The notes beneath the pieces were generated by a model that saw nothing but the letters and a program-made list of their open reading frames with translations, was not told the origin of the DNA and did no database searches. A DNA stretch of 64,000 nt from JAAZGD01 sp034003765 (lineage in GTDB: Bacteria; Bacillota; Clostridia; Peptostreptococcales; Anaerovoracaceae), in contig JAVEXZ010000008.1 in NCBI GenBank assembly GCA_034003765.1, forward strand, positions 1-64,000. The letters run 5' to 3'. Positions 49,425 through 59,500 of the stretch are shown piece by piece (positions within the stretch are counted from its first letter, which is position 1; every line of letters begins with the position of its first letter). Position numbers and translations under genes: made by a program.

Positions 49425-52097
49425 ATGCAAAGAAATCTAGCAAAAACATATAGTCCCAAAGAATTCGAAGAGAGAATCTATCAAGAGTGGGAAACAAGTG
49501 GTGCCTTTTCAGCCCAAAGAGATACTGAAAAAATCCCCTTTACTATTGTAATGCCACCACCTAATATTACTGGAGAGTTGCATATGGGTCACGCATTAGA
49601 CCAAACACTCCAGGATGTTCTTATTCGATTCAAAAGGCTGCAAGGTTTCAGTGCTTTATGGGTGCCAGGTTCAGACCATGCTAGTATTGCCACAGAAGTA
49701 AAAGTTGTTGACCAACTTCGAAAGGAAGAAGGTTTAGAGAAACAGGATATTGGCAGAGAAGAGTTCTTAAAACGTGCATGGAAATGGAAAGAGCTTTATG
49801 GTGGTAAGATTACCCAACAGTGTAGAAAGCTGGGAGACTCTTGCGATTGGGAACGTGAGAGATTTACAATGGACGAGGGCTGCAACCATGCAGTTGTGGC
49901 ATTTTTTATAAAGCTCTATGAAAAAGGCTTAATATATAGAGGGAACCGATTGATTAACTGGTGCCCAGAGTGTGGTTCTGCCCTATCAGATGCAGAGGTT
50001 GAACATGAAGATAAAAACGGACAATATTGGTATTATAGATATCCTGGCAAGGATGGGGGAGAGGGACTTGTAGTTGCTACTTCTCGCCCTGAAACAATGT
50101 TTGGAGATGTAGCGGTAGCGGTCCATCCTGAGGATTCTAGATACAAGGACCTTATAGGGAAGACAGTAATTCTACCTATAGTAGGGAGAGAAATTCCTGT
50201 CATAGCCGATACTTACCCAGATCCTGAGAAGGGTACGGGAGCAGTTAAAATAACACCTGCTCATGACACCAACGACTTTGAAGTTGGACAAAGGCATAAT
50301 CTTGAGCATTTAATTTGTATAGATGCCGAAGCAAACATGAATGAAGTGGCAGGTAAATATAAGGGTTTAAACAGATTTGAATGTCGTAAGAAATGGGCTT
50401 CAGAACTTGAAGAGGCAGGATATTTAGTAAAAATCGAAGAAAAAGTAATTCCCACAGGGGAATGCTACCGTTGCAAAACTGTTGTAGAGCCTATGCTTTC
50501 AGACCAATGGTTTGTAGCCATGGAAGATTTAGCTAAGCCAGCAATAGAAGCCGCCAAGAGGGGACAAGTTGAACATGTTCCTGATAGATTTGAAAAGACA
50601 TATTTGAGTTGGCTGGAGAACATACGAGATTGGTGTATTTCTAGGCAGTTATGGTGGGGTCATAGAATCCCTGCCTACTACTGTAATGATTGTAAACATA
50701 TGATGGTAGCAAATGAAGCCCCAAGTAAGTGTGAAAAATGTGGTGGGAGTCTAAGACAAGATGAGGATGTATTAGACACATGGTTTTCCTCAGCCTTGTG
50801 GCCTTATTCTACACTGGGGTGGCCTGAAGAGACTCCAGATTTCAAGTATTTTTACCCTACGGATGTTCTGGTTACAGGCTATGATATTATTTTCTTTTGG
50901 GTTGTAAGGATGGTTTTTTCTGCCATCGAAGCCACGGGAGAAGTACCATTTCATACAGTTTATGTTCATGGTCTTGTTAGGGATGCAGAAGGAAGGAAAA
51001 TGAGCAAATCCTTGGGTAACGGAATTGATCCATTGCTTTTAATTGATGAAGTTGGTGCAGATGCACTTCGATTCATGTTAACGACAGGTAACACTCCTGG
51101 TAATGATATGAGATTCATTAAGGATAAATTAGAAGCATCTAGGAATTTTGCCAACAAGCTTTGGAATGCATCACGTTTTGTAATTATGAATCTCCAAGAT
51201 GAAGAAGGCAAGTTCCGAGAAATGTCTTCACAGAACTTAAGAGATGAAGATAAGTGGATACTAGCTAGAGCTAATAAGGCAATAGAGCAGACTACAAGCT
51301 TGTTAGAAAAATTTGAGTTGGGATTGGCAGGTCAAAGGATCTATGAACTTATTTGGAACGAGTACTGTGACTGGTATATTGAGCTGGTAAAGCCTCGCCT
51401 ATATGGAGATGATGAAGAAGAAAAGCAAACAGTAAGGTGGGTCTTGGTAGAAGTTCTAAGAACTCAGCTAAGATTATTGCACCCATTTATGCCATTTATA
51501 ACTGAAGAAATTTGGTCTTATCTTCCCCAGAATAAAGAAGCTAGCAACCCAGAAGGATTTTTGATAAAAGACCACTGGCCTATCCATAGTGACGATCATC
51601 CATTTGAAGAGTCGGAAAAAATAATAGAGTCTGCTATGGCTGTAATTAAAGCGATAAGAGGCATTAGGGTTGAAGCCGATGCTTCTATGAGTAAAAAACT
51701 CAGAGGGGTAATCATAGCTGAAGAGGAGACCCTTTCTGTAATCAGGAAGGCTGGTGAATACATCAGAGGCCTTGCCAATATGTCAGACCTGGACTTCAAT
51801 TTACCTTCGGATGAAGTACCTGAGGACTCAATGTCAGCGGTTATTGAAGGAGCTTCAATATTTATTGCCAGAGACGATTTGTTGGATTATGAACAGGAAT
51901 TTTTACGCTTAAGCAAGGAGAAGACAAGATTAGAAAAAGAAGTTCAGATGGTAAAGAACAAGCTATCCAATGAAGGCTTTTTGAATAAAGCCCCAGCAGA
52001 AGTTATTGACATGGAAAAGGAAAAGCAAGAGAAATATGAGGATATGCTTGAAAAAGTCGGTTCAAATCTTCTCTTGGTGGAAAAAAAGCGAAAATGA
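49425..52097 (+). CDS. valS: Valine-tRNA ligase
   Basis: 890 residues. The HIGH motif is in PPPNITGELHMGHAL near 43, and KMSKS is in GRKMSKSLGNGIDP near 524. The editing domain has VATSRPETMFGD, a Zn-binding pair CNDCKH/CEKCGG occurs near 425, and a C-terminal coiled coil begins near 825 (RLSKEKTRLEKEVQMVKNK). The 105-bp upstream gap has no T-box; instead it has a plain caaggag site. folC overlaps its 3' end by four bases. Confidence 0.97.
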   Translation: MQRNLAKTYSPKEFEERIYQEWETSGAFSAQRDTEKIPFTIVMPPPNITGELHMGHALDQTLQDVLIRFKRLQGFSALWVPGSDHASIATEVKVVDQLRKEEGLEKQDIGREEFLKRAWKWKELYGGKITQQCRKLGDSCDWERERFTMDEGCNHAVVAFFIKLYEKGLIYRGNRLINWCPECGSALSDAEVEHEDKNGQYWYYRYPGKDGGEGLVVATSRPETMFGDVAVAVHPEDSRYKDLIGKTVILPIVGREIPVIADTYPDPEKGTGAVKITPAHDTNDFEVGQRHNLEHLICIDAEANMNEVAGKYKGLNRFECRKKWASELEEAGYLVKIEEKVIPTGECYRCKTVVEPMLSDQWFVAMEDLAKPAIEAAKRGQVEHVPDRFEKTYLSWLENIRDWCISRQLWWGHRIPAYYCNDCKHMMVANEAPSKCEKCGGSLRQDEDVLDTWFSSALWPYSTLGWPEETPDFKYFYPTDVLVTGYDIIFFWVVRMVFSAIEATGEVPFHTVYVHGLVRDAEGRKMSKSLGNGIDPLLLIDEVGADALRFMLTTGNTPGNDMRFIKDKLEASRNFANKLWNASRFVIMNLQDEEGKFREMSSQNLRDEDKWILARANKAIEQTTSLLEKFELGLAGQRIYELIWNEYCDWYIELVKPRLYGDDEEEKQTVRWVLVEVLRTQLRLLHPFMPFITEEIWSYLPQNKEASNPEGFLIKDHWPIHSDDHPFEESEKIIESAMAVIKAIRGIRVEADASMSKKLRGVIIAEEETLSVIRKAGEYIRGLANMSDLDFNLPSDEVPEDSMSAVIEGASIFIARDDLLDYEQEFLRLSKEKTRLEKEVQMVKNKLSNEGFLNKAPAEVIDMEKEKQEKYEDMLEKVGSNLLLVEKKRK

Positions 52098-53395
52098 AAC
52101 CTACACCAATTGATAGAATAAGCCAATACCTTCGTTTTGGAAGCCGGTTGGGTCTTGAGCGAATGGAAAAATTGCTAGCCATGTTGGATAATCCTGAAGA
52201 GAAGCTGCCGGTTATTCATGTTGCTGGAACCAATGGAAAAGGCAGTGTCTGTAGATATATTTACGAAGTGCTATTAGCAAATGGTTATCGTACAGGACTG
52301 TATATTTCTCCATTTTTGCAAGTCTTCAACGAACGAATGGAAGTGGACGGCAATCAAATTACTGATAGCGAACTTGATAAATATACGGATTTAGTTTTAT
52401 CAAAAGTTGAAGCGATGGTTAAAAATGGCGAGGAGTCGCCTACAGAATTTGAAATAGTAACGGCTATAGCTTTTTGTTACTTCAAAGATAAAGAATGCGA
52501 TTTTGTAATTCTTGAAGTGGGCCTTGGTGGTTCTGGTGACTCAACAAATGTTATCACAAAACCCCTTTTATCAATAATCACATCGATTTCATACGATCAT
52601 ATGGATAGGCTAGGAAATACTTTAGAAGAAATAGCAGGAGAAAAGGCGGGGATTATAAAAGCTGGTGTTCCTGTAATCGTGAATGTTGAGGATGGATCAG
52701 CTGCCAAGATTATAGCAAGGAAGGCCTATGAAACAGGGGCCCCTTTATATGATGTGACAAGATTCGATTTTAAAAATATAAGTAGAGATTTGAATGGGCA
52801 ATCTTTTGACACCCAGATTTACGGAACAGACTACCGTCAGGTTTTCATCAAAATGTTGGGCCTTCATCAAATACATAATGCCATGACAGCCTTAACCGCC
52901 CTTGAAATATTAAGAGGTGAGAAAAAGATAAGTGTAAGCAAGGAAGCATTTTATCAAGGAATGGCTAAGGCTATGCAACCTGGACGGTTTGAGGTGTTTG
53001 GCGCAAAGCCCTTTATAATATTAGATGGAGCCCACAACCAAGGGGGGGCAGAATCCCTTTTAGAAACAGTAGGAGAGTTTTTTCTGGATAGTAGAATACT
53101 GATGGTAGTTGGTATACTAGCAGATAAAGATGTTGATGCTATGATTGAGTCTTTTTCTCAGATAACAGATGAATTCATAGCTACCGAACCTTTAAGCCCT
53201 AGGGCCTTATCGGCAAGGGATATAGAGGCTAGGCTGGTTGAGATAAATAAAAGTGTGGTGGCTATTCCGGATATGGAGGAAGCTTATAACTATGCTGTGA
53301 AAAAAGCAAAGAATGAGAGTTGGGATGTTCTTATTTTTGGTGGCTCACTATACCTAGTGGGCAAAATAAGGGAGATGATTTGTAATGAGCGATAG
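52094..53395 (+). CDS. folC: Folylpolyglutamate synthase / dihydrofolate synthase
   Basis: 433 residues. The P-loop is VAGTNGKGSVCRY near 42, followed by FLQVFNERM, FEIVTAIAFCYF, EVGLGGSGDSTNV and SYDHMDRLGNTLEEIAGEKAGI; the C-terminal domain has PGRFEVF and ILDGAHN. It adds glutamates to folates and fits with fhs and folD nearby. It follows valS as in Bacillus (valS-folC). It overlaps the lipid kinase gene by 11 bp. Confidence 0.95.
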   Translation: MKPTPIDRISQYLRFGSRLGLERMEKLLAMLDNPEEKLPVIHVAGTNGKGSVCRYIYEVLLANGYRTGLYISPFLQVFNERMEVDGNQITDSELDKYTDLVLSKVEAMVKNGEESPTEFEIVTAIAFCYFKDKECDFVILEVGLGGSGDSTNVITKPLLSIITSISYDHMDRLGNTLEEIAGEKAGIIKAGVPVIVNVEDGSAAKIIARKAYETGAPLYDVTRFDFKNISRDLNGQSFDTQIYGTDYRQVFIKMLGLHQIHNAMTALTALEILRGEKKISVSKEAFYQGMAKAMQPGRFEVFGAKPFIILDGAHNQGGAESLLETVGEFFLDSRILMVVGILADKDVDAMIESFSQITDEFIATEPLSPRALSARDIEARLVEINKSVVAIPDMEEAYNYAVKKAKNESWDVLIFGGSLYLVGKIREMICNER

Positions 53396-54311
53396 GGTGC
53401 AAGCAGAGAAGGTAATATTTTTTTATAACCCTCATGCAGGGAACGGGCTTTTTAAGAATAATTTAGACTATATTCTCGAAAGGTTTCAGCTAAAAGGGTT
53501 ACAGATTGTACCTGTTAGAGCAGGCCAGTCCGTTGTTTTATCTAAGATTTTGTCTCGGATAGACCCAAGTGAGTATAGACAAATTATAACGGCAGGGGGG
53601 GATGGGACCCTTAATATATGCGTGAATGCAATGATTCAAAATGATATCCATTTGCCTCTAGCAATTTTCCCCTCAGGTACTGCCAATGATTTCGCCCACT
53701 ATCTTGAATTGCCTGATGGGATTGGAGAAATGGTTGATATCGCTTTGGGATCGCGAAAAACTTCTTCTGATGTTGGCTTAGTAAACGGTAGGGCATTTAT
53801 TAATGTTTCTGCCATGGGTATGATGGTTGATATAAGCCAGAGAACGGACCCCATATTAAAAAGCACAATTGGGGCTTTAGCCTATTACCTAAAAGGGATC
53901 TCAGAATTTCCTAGCTTAAGGCCAATTCCCGTAACAATAAGGAGTGCGGAGGAAAACTTTGACGGAGAAGTGTATTTTATTCTTGTTATGAATGGTACCT
54001 CCGCGGGAGGTTTTCGAAAAATATCTCCAAGTTCCACTATAAATGATGGTAAACTGGCAGTATCAGTTTTCAAGAGAATGCCTATAACCGATTTTGCTCC
54101 CCTTTTAATAAGTTATTTACAAGGTAACCATCAAAGCAATAGAAACGTTCTCCATTTCAAAACAGAAGAAGTGATAATTGATTCAGACACAGAATTCGGC
54201 ACTGATGTTGATGGTGAGGTGGGAGAAAAAACTCCCCTTCACTTTACCGTATTAAAAAATCGCCTAGAGATCTTTACGTATCTACAGGATATGAAAGGCC
54301 CTATGTGGTAA
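53385..54311 (+). CDS. Diacylglycerol/lipid kinase family protein (YegS/BmrU-like)
   Basis: 308 residues. The DAGK catalytic signature GGDGTLN lies near 69 (ITAGGDGTLNICVNAM), with FYNPHAGNG at the N-terminus and FPSGTANDFAHYL near 100. DGKLAVSVF and DVDGEVGEKTPL are in the C-terminal beta domain. It phosphorylates a lipid such as diacylglycerol, or a related substrate. In a run of genes for lipid synthesis (plsX, plsY, gpsA), so membrane lipid recycling is likely. Confidence 0.9.
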   Translation: MSDRVQAEKVIFFYNPHAGNGLFKNNLDYILERFQLKGLQIVPVRAGQSVVLSKILSRIDPSEYRQIITAGGDGTLNICVNAMIQNDIHLPLAIFPSGTANDFAHYLELPDGIGEMVDIALGSRKTSSDVGLVNGRAFINVSAMGMMVDISQRTDPILKSTIGALAYYLKGISEFPSLRPIPVTIRSAEENFDGEVYFILVMNGTSAGGFRKISPSSTINDGKLAVSVFKRMPITDFAPLLISYLQGNHQSNRNVLHFKTEEVIIDSDTEFGTDVDGEVGEKTPLHFTVLKNRLEIFTYLQDMKGPMW

Positions 54312-54323
54312 GGAGGTCAGACA

Positions 54324-54818
54324 ATGAAACACAACTGTGGATTTGCATGTAAAAGCCATGATCCCAATGAATCTGAATTCCAGCTTAGGGAGATAAACCA
54401 TGATAGGTATAATGAAATAATACCATTTTTTATCGAGAATGAGCTTGAGTTTAGCGAAGATGAACCTGTAGCCACGGACTTGATTAAAGGTTGGGAGCTT
54501 GTTCGAAATCAAGATCAGCGACTAGTAGGTGCTTGCATTTTAGCAAAAAGGCAGGGACAATATATTATTGACGGAATAGCTGTTGACCGGGAATTTCGAG
54601 ATATTAAAGCTGGAAAACTACTCTTGGACCAAGCTATTTTGGAAGTAAAAAAAAGAGGAGGCACTAGCATTTACCTTGTTGCTAGATCTCCTGAATTCTT
54701 CAAAAAAGCAGGATTCAAAATAGCAGAAAAAGAGGATTCTCCAAATTTCTTTGAATGCCTTACCTGCCCCCAGTATCAAGTTAGTTGTTTCCCCGAAATC
54801 ATGAAATTGGAGGTATGA
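54324..54818 (+). CDS. Cys-rich GNAT N-acetyltransferase
   Basis: 164 residues. The GNAT fold is seen in IDGIAVDREFRDIKAGKLLLDQAI (the Q/R-x-x-G-x-A type loop is modified to RDIKAGK) and FFKKAGFKIAEKE. Unusually there are Cys clusters at both ends: HNCGFAC at 4-9 and CLTCPQYQVSC near the C-terminus, five in all, suggesting a zinc or iron-sulfur site. Substrate unknown. Ribosome site aaggagg precedes the ATG; plsX follows after three bases. Confidence 0.85.
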   Translation: MKHNCGFACKSHDPNESEFQLREINHDRYNEIIPFFIENELEFSEDEPVATDLIKGWELVRNQDQRLVGACILAKRQGQYIIDGIAVDREFRDIKAGKLLLDQAILEVKKRGGTSIYLVARSPEFFKKAGFKIAEKEDSPNFFECLTCPQYQVSCFPEIMKLEV

Positions 54819-54821
54819 GCC

Positions 54822-55835
54822 TTGAGAATAATACTGGACGGAATGGGTGGAGACAATGCACCTTCTTCTATAGTACAAGGAGCTATAGAGGCACTTCCTT
54901 TTATAGACCATGACATTTTCATCCTAGGTGATGACACAGCGATTCATGAAGAATTAAGCAAATATGAATTTGACAGCACCAGGATTCGGGTTATTGCTAG
55001 CACCCAAGTAATCACAAATGATGACTCTCCAGTTAAGGCGGTAAGAAGCAAACTTGATAGTTCGATGGTACGGGGAATCAACATGGTAAAAGATGGAGAG
55101 GGAGATTTATTTGTTTCCGCGGGCTCTACTGGGGCTATGATGGCAGCAGGTCTCTTTATTCTTCACAGAATAACAGGAATAGATAGACCAGCTATAGCAA
55201 CAATATATCCTATATTAGGAAGAGGGTTTTCCTTGCTTGTTGATGCAGGTGCTAACTCTGAATGCAGAGCATCCAACTATTTGGAATTTGCGGCTATGGG
55301 TAGCATATATATGGAAAAAGTTATGGGTGTAGATAACCCTAGAATTGGCCTTGTCAACATTGGCATTGAAGAAAAGAAGGGAACAGCAACTATAAAAGAA
55401 GCTTATGGGCTTCTATCAAAAAGTAAGCTTAACTTTATAGGCAACGTTGAAGCTAGGGAAGTTCCAAATGGGGTTTGCGATGTTATAGTTACCGACGGTT
55501 TTGTGGGGAATGTAATTTTGAAACTCACGGAAGGGTTGGCTAGCAGTATCTTATCAACAGTAAAGCAAAAAATGTTGTCAAGCACTATGGCTAAGATGGG
55601 GGCTCTTATGATGAAAAAGGAGCTTAAAGAACTAAAAGATGAATTTGACTATTCCGAATATGGGGGTGCTCCATTGCTGGGAATTCGGGGGCCACTGGTC
55701 AAGATGCATGGGTCATCAAATGCCAAAAGCGTGAGAAACACCATCATTAAGGCTGTACCTTTTATGGAGGGTGATATAATAAATACTATTGAATCTGCCA
55801 TAGTAGACTTGAAGGAGATTTCAGTTGCAGAATAA
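54822..55835 (+). CDS. plsX: Phosphate acyltransferase PlsX
   Basis: 337 residues, TTG start at 54822. Motifs are ILDGMGGDNAPSSIVQGA at the N-terminus, SAGSTGAMMAAGLFI, DAGANSECRASNYLEFA and VTDGFVGNVILKLTEG. It converts acyl-ACP to acyl-phosphate for PlsY, which is encoded at 62276. FapR and the usual downstream fabD/acpP genes are absent here; rnc overlaps it by 11 bp instead. Confidence 0.96.
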   Translation: MRIILDGMGGDNAPSSIVQGAIEALPFIDHDIFILGDDTAIHEELSKYEFDSTRIRVIASTQVITNDDSPVKAVRSKLDSSMVRGINMVKDGEGDLFVSAGSTGAMMAAGLFILHRITGIDRPAIATIYPILGRGFSLLVDAGANSECRASNYLEFAAMGSIYMEKVMGVDNPRIGLVNIGIEEKKGTATIKEAYGLLSKSKLNFIGNVEAREVPNGVCDVIVTDGFVGNVILKLTEGLASSILSTVKQKMLSSTMAKMGALMMKKELKELKDEFDYSEYGGAPLLGIRGPLVKMHGSSNAKSVRNTIIKAVPFMEGDIINTIESAIVDLKEISVAE

Positions 55836-56517
55836 AATAGAAGACCGGCTAAAATACGAATTCCATCGTGGAGAATTGCTTGAAAAAGCTTTGACCCATA
55901 GTTCTTATATACCAAACACCAAAGACAGAATTGATCATGATAATGAACGCCTAGAGTTTTTGGGAGACGCAATTTTAGATGCAGTAATAAGTATGGACCT
56001 TTATAAAAGACTTGTGATGGTGGGTGAGGGTGACCTTAGTAAAACAAGGTCAAGAATTGTGTGTGAAGAATCTCTAGCCCATATAGCTCGCAATTTATCC
56101 CTTGGGGATTATATACTCTTGGGTGAAGGTGAACAACGTACAGGAGGAAATGATAAAGATTCGATCCTAGCAGATGTCTTGGAAGCCATAATTGGTGCTA
56201 TTGCCTTAGATGGGGGATATAGTAAAGCAGAAGAATTTATTGAAAGACATTTTCAAAAAGCCCTAGTAGAAGCAATAAAGAGAGGGGCAGAAAGCGATTA
56301 CAAAACCTCTATTCAGGAACTATTCCAGGGCCAAGGCAAACAGGATTTTGAATACCGGGTTGTAAAAGAAGAGGGGCCTCCCCATGCCAAGACTTTTTAT
56401 GTAGAACTTTTATTAGAGTCTAGAGTTTTGGGAAAGGGAATTGGTCTAAGCAAAAAGGAAGCTGAACAAAATGCTGCAAAAGCTGCACTAGAAGGGAGAG
56501 ACAACATTGTACTTTAA
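55825..56517 (+). CDS. rnc: Ribonuclease III
   Basis: 230 residues, TTG start with gaaggag. The catalytic signature is NERLEFLGDAILD near 40, and the second metal site is KDSILADVLEAIIGAIALDGG near 112. A C-terminal double-stranded RNA-binding domain covers about 155-228 (YKTSIQELFQGQGK and LGLSKKEAEQNAAKAAL-like IGLSKKEAEQNAA). It processes rRNA and other double-stranded RNA. It overlaps smc by 11 bp. Confidence 0.96.
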   Translation: MQNKIEDRLKYEFHRGELLEKALTHSSYIPNTKDRIDHDNERLEFLGDAILDAVISMDLYKRLVMVGEGDLSKTRSRIVCEESLAHIARNLSLGDYILLGEGEQRTGGNDKDSILADVLEAIIGAIALDGGYSKAEEFIERHFQKALVEAIKRGAESDYKTSIQELFQGQGKQDFEYRVVKEEGPPHAKTFYVELLLESRVLGKGIGLSKKEAEQNAAKAALEGRDNIVL

Positions 56518-59500
56518 ACGTATTGAAATGCAAGGATTTAAGAGCTTTGCGGAGCCCGTTGTCTTGGAACTTAATGAAGGGATTACTTGCATTGTTGGAC
56601 CAAATGGTTCTGGCAAAAGCAATATTAGCGACGCAGTAAGCTGGGTTTTGGGAGAACAGAGCCCCAAAATGCTTAGAGGCGGCAAAATGGACGAAGTTAT
56701 TTTTGCTGGTACAGCTAGCAGAAAATCAAGGGGTATGGCTGAGGTTACCCTGGTCCTAGATAACACTACTGGAATTTTGCCCCTTGACTATAATGAAGTT
56801 GCCATTACCCGACGAATGTATAGGTCAGGGGAAAGTGAATATGCAATTAATAACAATCCCTGTAGGCTTCGTGATATACGAGAACTTATAATGGATACTG
56901 GCATCGGGGTTGATGGATACAGCATTATCAGGCAAGGGAAAATTGCAGACATTATAAGTAATAAAACAGAATCTCGTAGAGAAATTTTTGAATCGGCAGC
57001 GGGAATCGTTACTTATAGGAACAAAAAGGGAGAGGCTGAAAGAAAGCTAAGCTCATCAAATCTTCAACTGGAGCGGGTCAACGATATAGTGGGAGAGATT
57101 GAGAGAAGAATTGATTCTCTTCGAGAAGATAGCGAAAAAGCTACAGAATATTTGATCTTAAGAGAAAGGTTTAAGGAATTAGAGATCAACATAACCCTTA
57201 AGAACATAGAAAAGCTGGAAACAAACAGCCAAGCCTTAGAAAGTGAGCTGGCCTTATCAAAGGAGGAAGTTCTTGAAATAAAGAAACAAAAAGAAGAACT
57301 TGATGAAAAGGTAGAAGAGACAAGACAGCGTAATGAAGCCTTGGAAGCAGAGATGCAGGAGTTAAGCGAAAGGCAAATCCTTGTAATGGATGAGCTTTAC
57401 GGTCTTATAAATTCGGAGAAAATTGATGGCGAAAAACTTTCCAACCTGGAGGCCAATTCTCTTAGATTAAAAGAGGAATTAGAATTTCTCAACCAAAAAC
57501 TTGCCAATGAAAAAGCAAAAGAAATCACCCAACTAGAGCTCAAAAAGCAAACAGATGATAGATTAGCTGCCTTATCTCTTGAACTAGAAGAAAAGGGCAA
57601 AGATTATGATGAATTGTCCCGCCTTTATCAAGAAGCTGTAGGCCATGCTGAAGGAAAAAAGAATAATGTTTTTTCTCTTCTCACTGAAAAGGCTAACAAA
57701 GAAGGGGAAGCCCAGAGCATTGAGGGTCTAAAGGATAGCCTTAAAAGAAGGCTAGAAACAATCCTTCGAGAACAGGAGCAAGAGAATGAGGCTAACAAAA
57801 ATGTTCTTGCATCAAGGGATGAGCTGGCACTAGAAGGCAAGAAGTTAGAGGAAGAGGTTTCACGTTTAAAAGACCAACTTGCAAAAGAAAAAATAAAACA
57901 AAATCAACTTTCTAATGATGAAAGACAAAAGGGAAGAGATTTAGAGGGTCTTAAGATAAAAATGACCCAGCTTCTTAGCAGAAAGAAGACCATTGAAGAA
58001 ATGGAAGCAAATTATGAAGGTTATAATTATGGGGTTAAGTACTTAATGAAAAACAACATCCCAGGCCTCTATGGTACTGTGGCAGAATTAATTCAAGTTC
58101 CAAAGGGTTTTGAAATTGCCATGGAAACAGCCCTAGGTGGCAACCTTCAGAATATTGTTTGCCAAAAGGATGAAGATGCAGAAAAAGCAATTGAGTTACT
58201 AAAAGAGAACAGGGCGGGTCGTTTGACATTTTTGCCCCTAGCTAGTATAAAAAAGACTTCCTTTAGAAGAGAAGCCTCTATCTCCCAAGCCAAGGGCTTT
58301 AAAGGTTTTGCAGCAGATCTTGTTACAACAAAGGATGTCTATGCAGATGTAATGGAGTATCTTTTGGGCAAAGTGGCTGTTTTTGACACCATGCAAAATG
58401 CCATCTCCTTGTCAAAATCTCTTGGGGGATACAGATGCGTTACATTGGAAGGAGAGTTCATAAATGCCAACGGTGCCATAACTGGGGGGCGTCATAAAAA
58501 TAATTCTGCTAATCTTTTGGAGAGAAGGGGTGAAATTGAATCCCTTGGAAAACACTACGATGAGATGGAAAGTCAAACTTTGGATCTAGAGAAAGATCGA
58601 GCTGAGCTTGTTAGTAAGCTTGAAGAATCCTTGGAAAATGGCCTAGAACTAGAGCTATTACTTAAAGATAAGGAGATGGCATATCTCACAAAGAAAAGCC
58701 ATGATGAAGCTTATGCCGAGAATTTGGCTGCCATGAATCAACGCAAGGAAGCCAGGCTCCTTGAACAGAAGAATATCGATGAGGAAATTGCTCAATCAGA
58801 CATGATGGTCCGAGAGCTTTTAAAAGCGGCAAAAATAGCTGAAGAAAGTGCCCAAGAAATAGAAAGAGAGATAGAAAAAGCCCTTCTAAACCATCAGGAT
58901 AAAAAAATCCAGTTGGATGAAGCAGTAGAGGAAATCACAAAACTGAGAATGGCCAAATCTTCTTGGGAAAGTGAAAAACAAGGGATAGATGCCATCCTCA
59001 CCATAATCAAGAATAATATGGAAGAAATGGAGAAGGAAGCCTCAGAAAAAGAAGAACGATTAAGAGGGTATGATAGGGAAAAACATGAGATATTAGGTGG
59101 ATCAGGAAGTAACATTAAATTGGTTCAAGAAAAAGAAGCAAAAAAGCTTGAAATAGAAGAGAAGCTAAAAGCTATAAGATTGGAGAAGTCCCATGTTTTT
59201 CAAGAGCTTACTCAAGTGTCTAATGAAAAAGAATCATTGGATGCTAGGTTAGAGCATTTATCTTCTAGCAGAATGGAAATGGAAATCCGCAAAGGAAAAA
59301 ACGAAACCCTTCTTGATACTTACAAAGAAAAACTATGGGAAGAATTTGAAATATCTTATATTCAGGCAATTGAATTTCGAAAAGAAGATTTTGCACTTTC
59401 AACTGCTATGAGAGAAAATCGAGAAATTCGCTCCCGAATCAAAGAGTTAGGGGAGGTAAATGTTGGATCTATCTCCGAATACCAGGAAGTAAGTGAGCGG

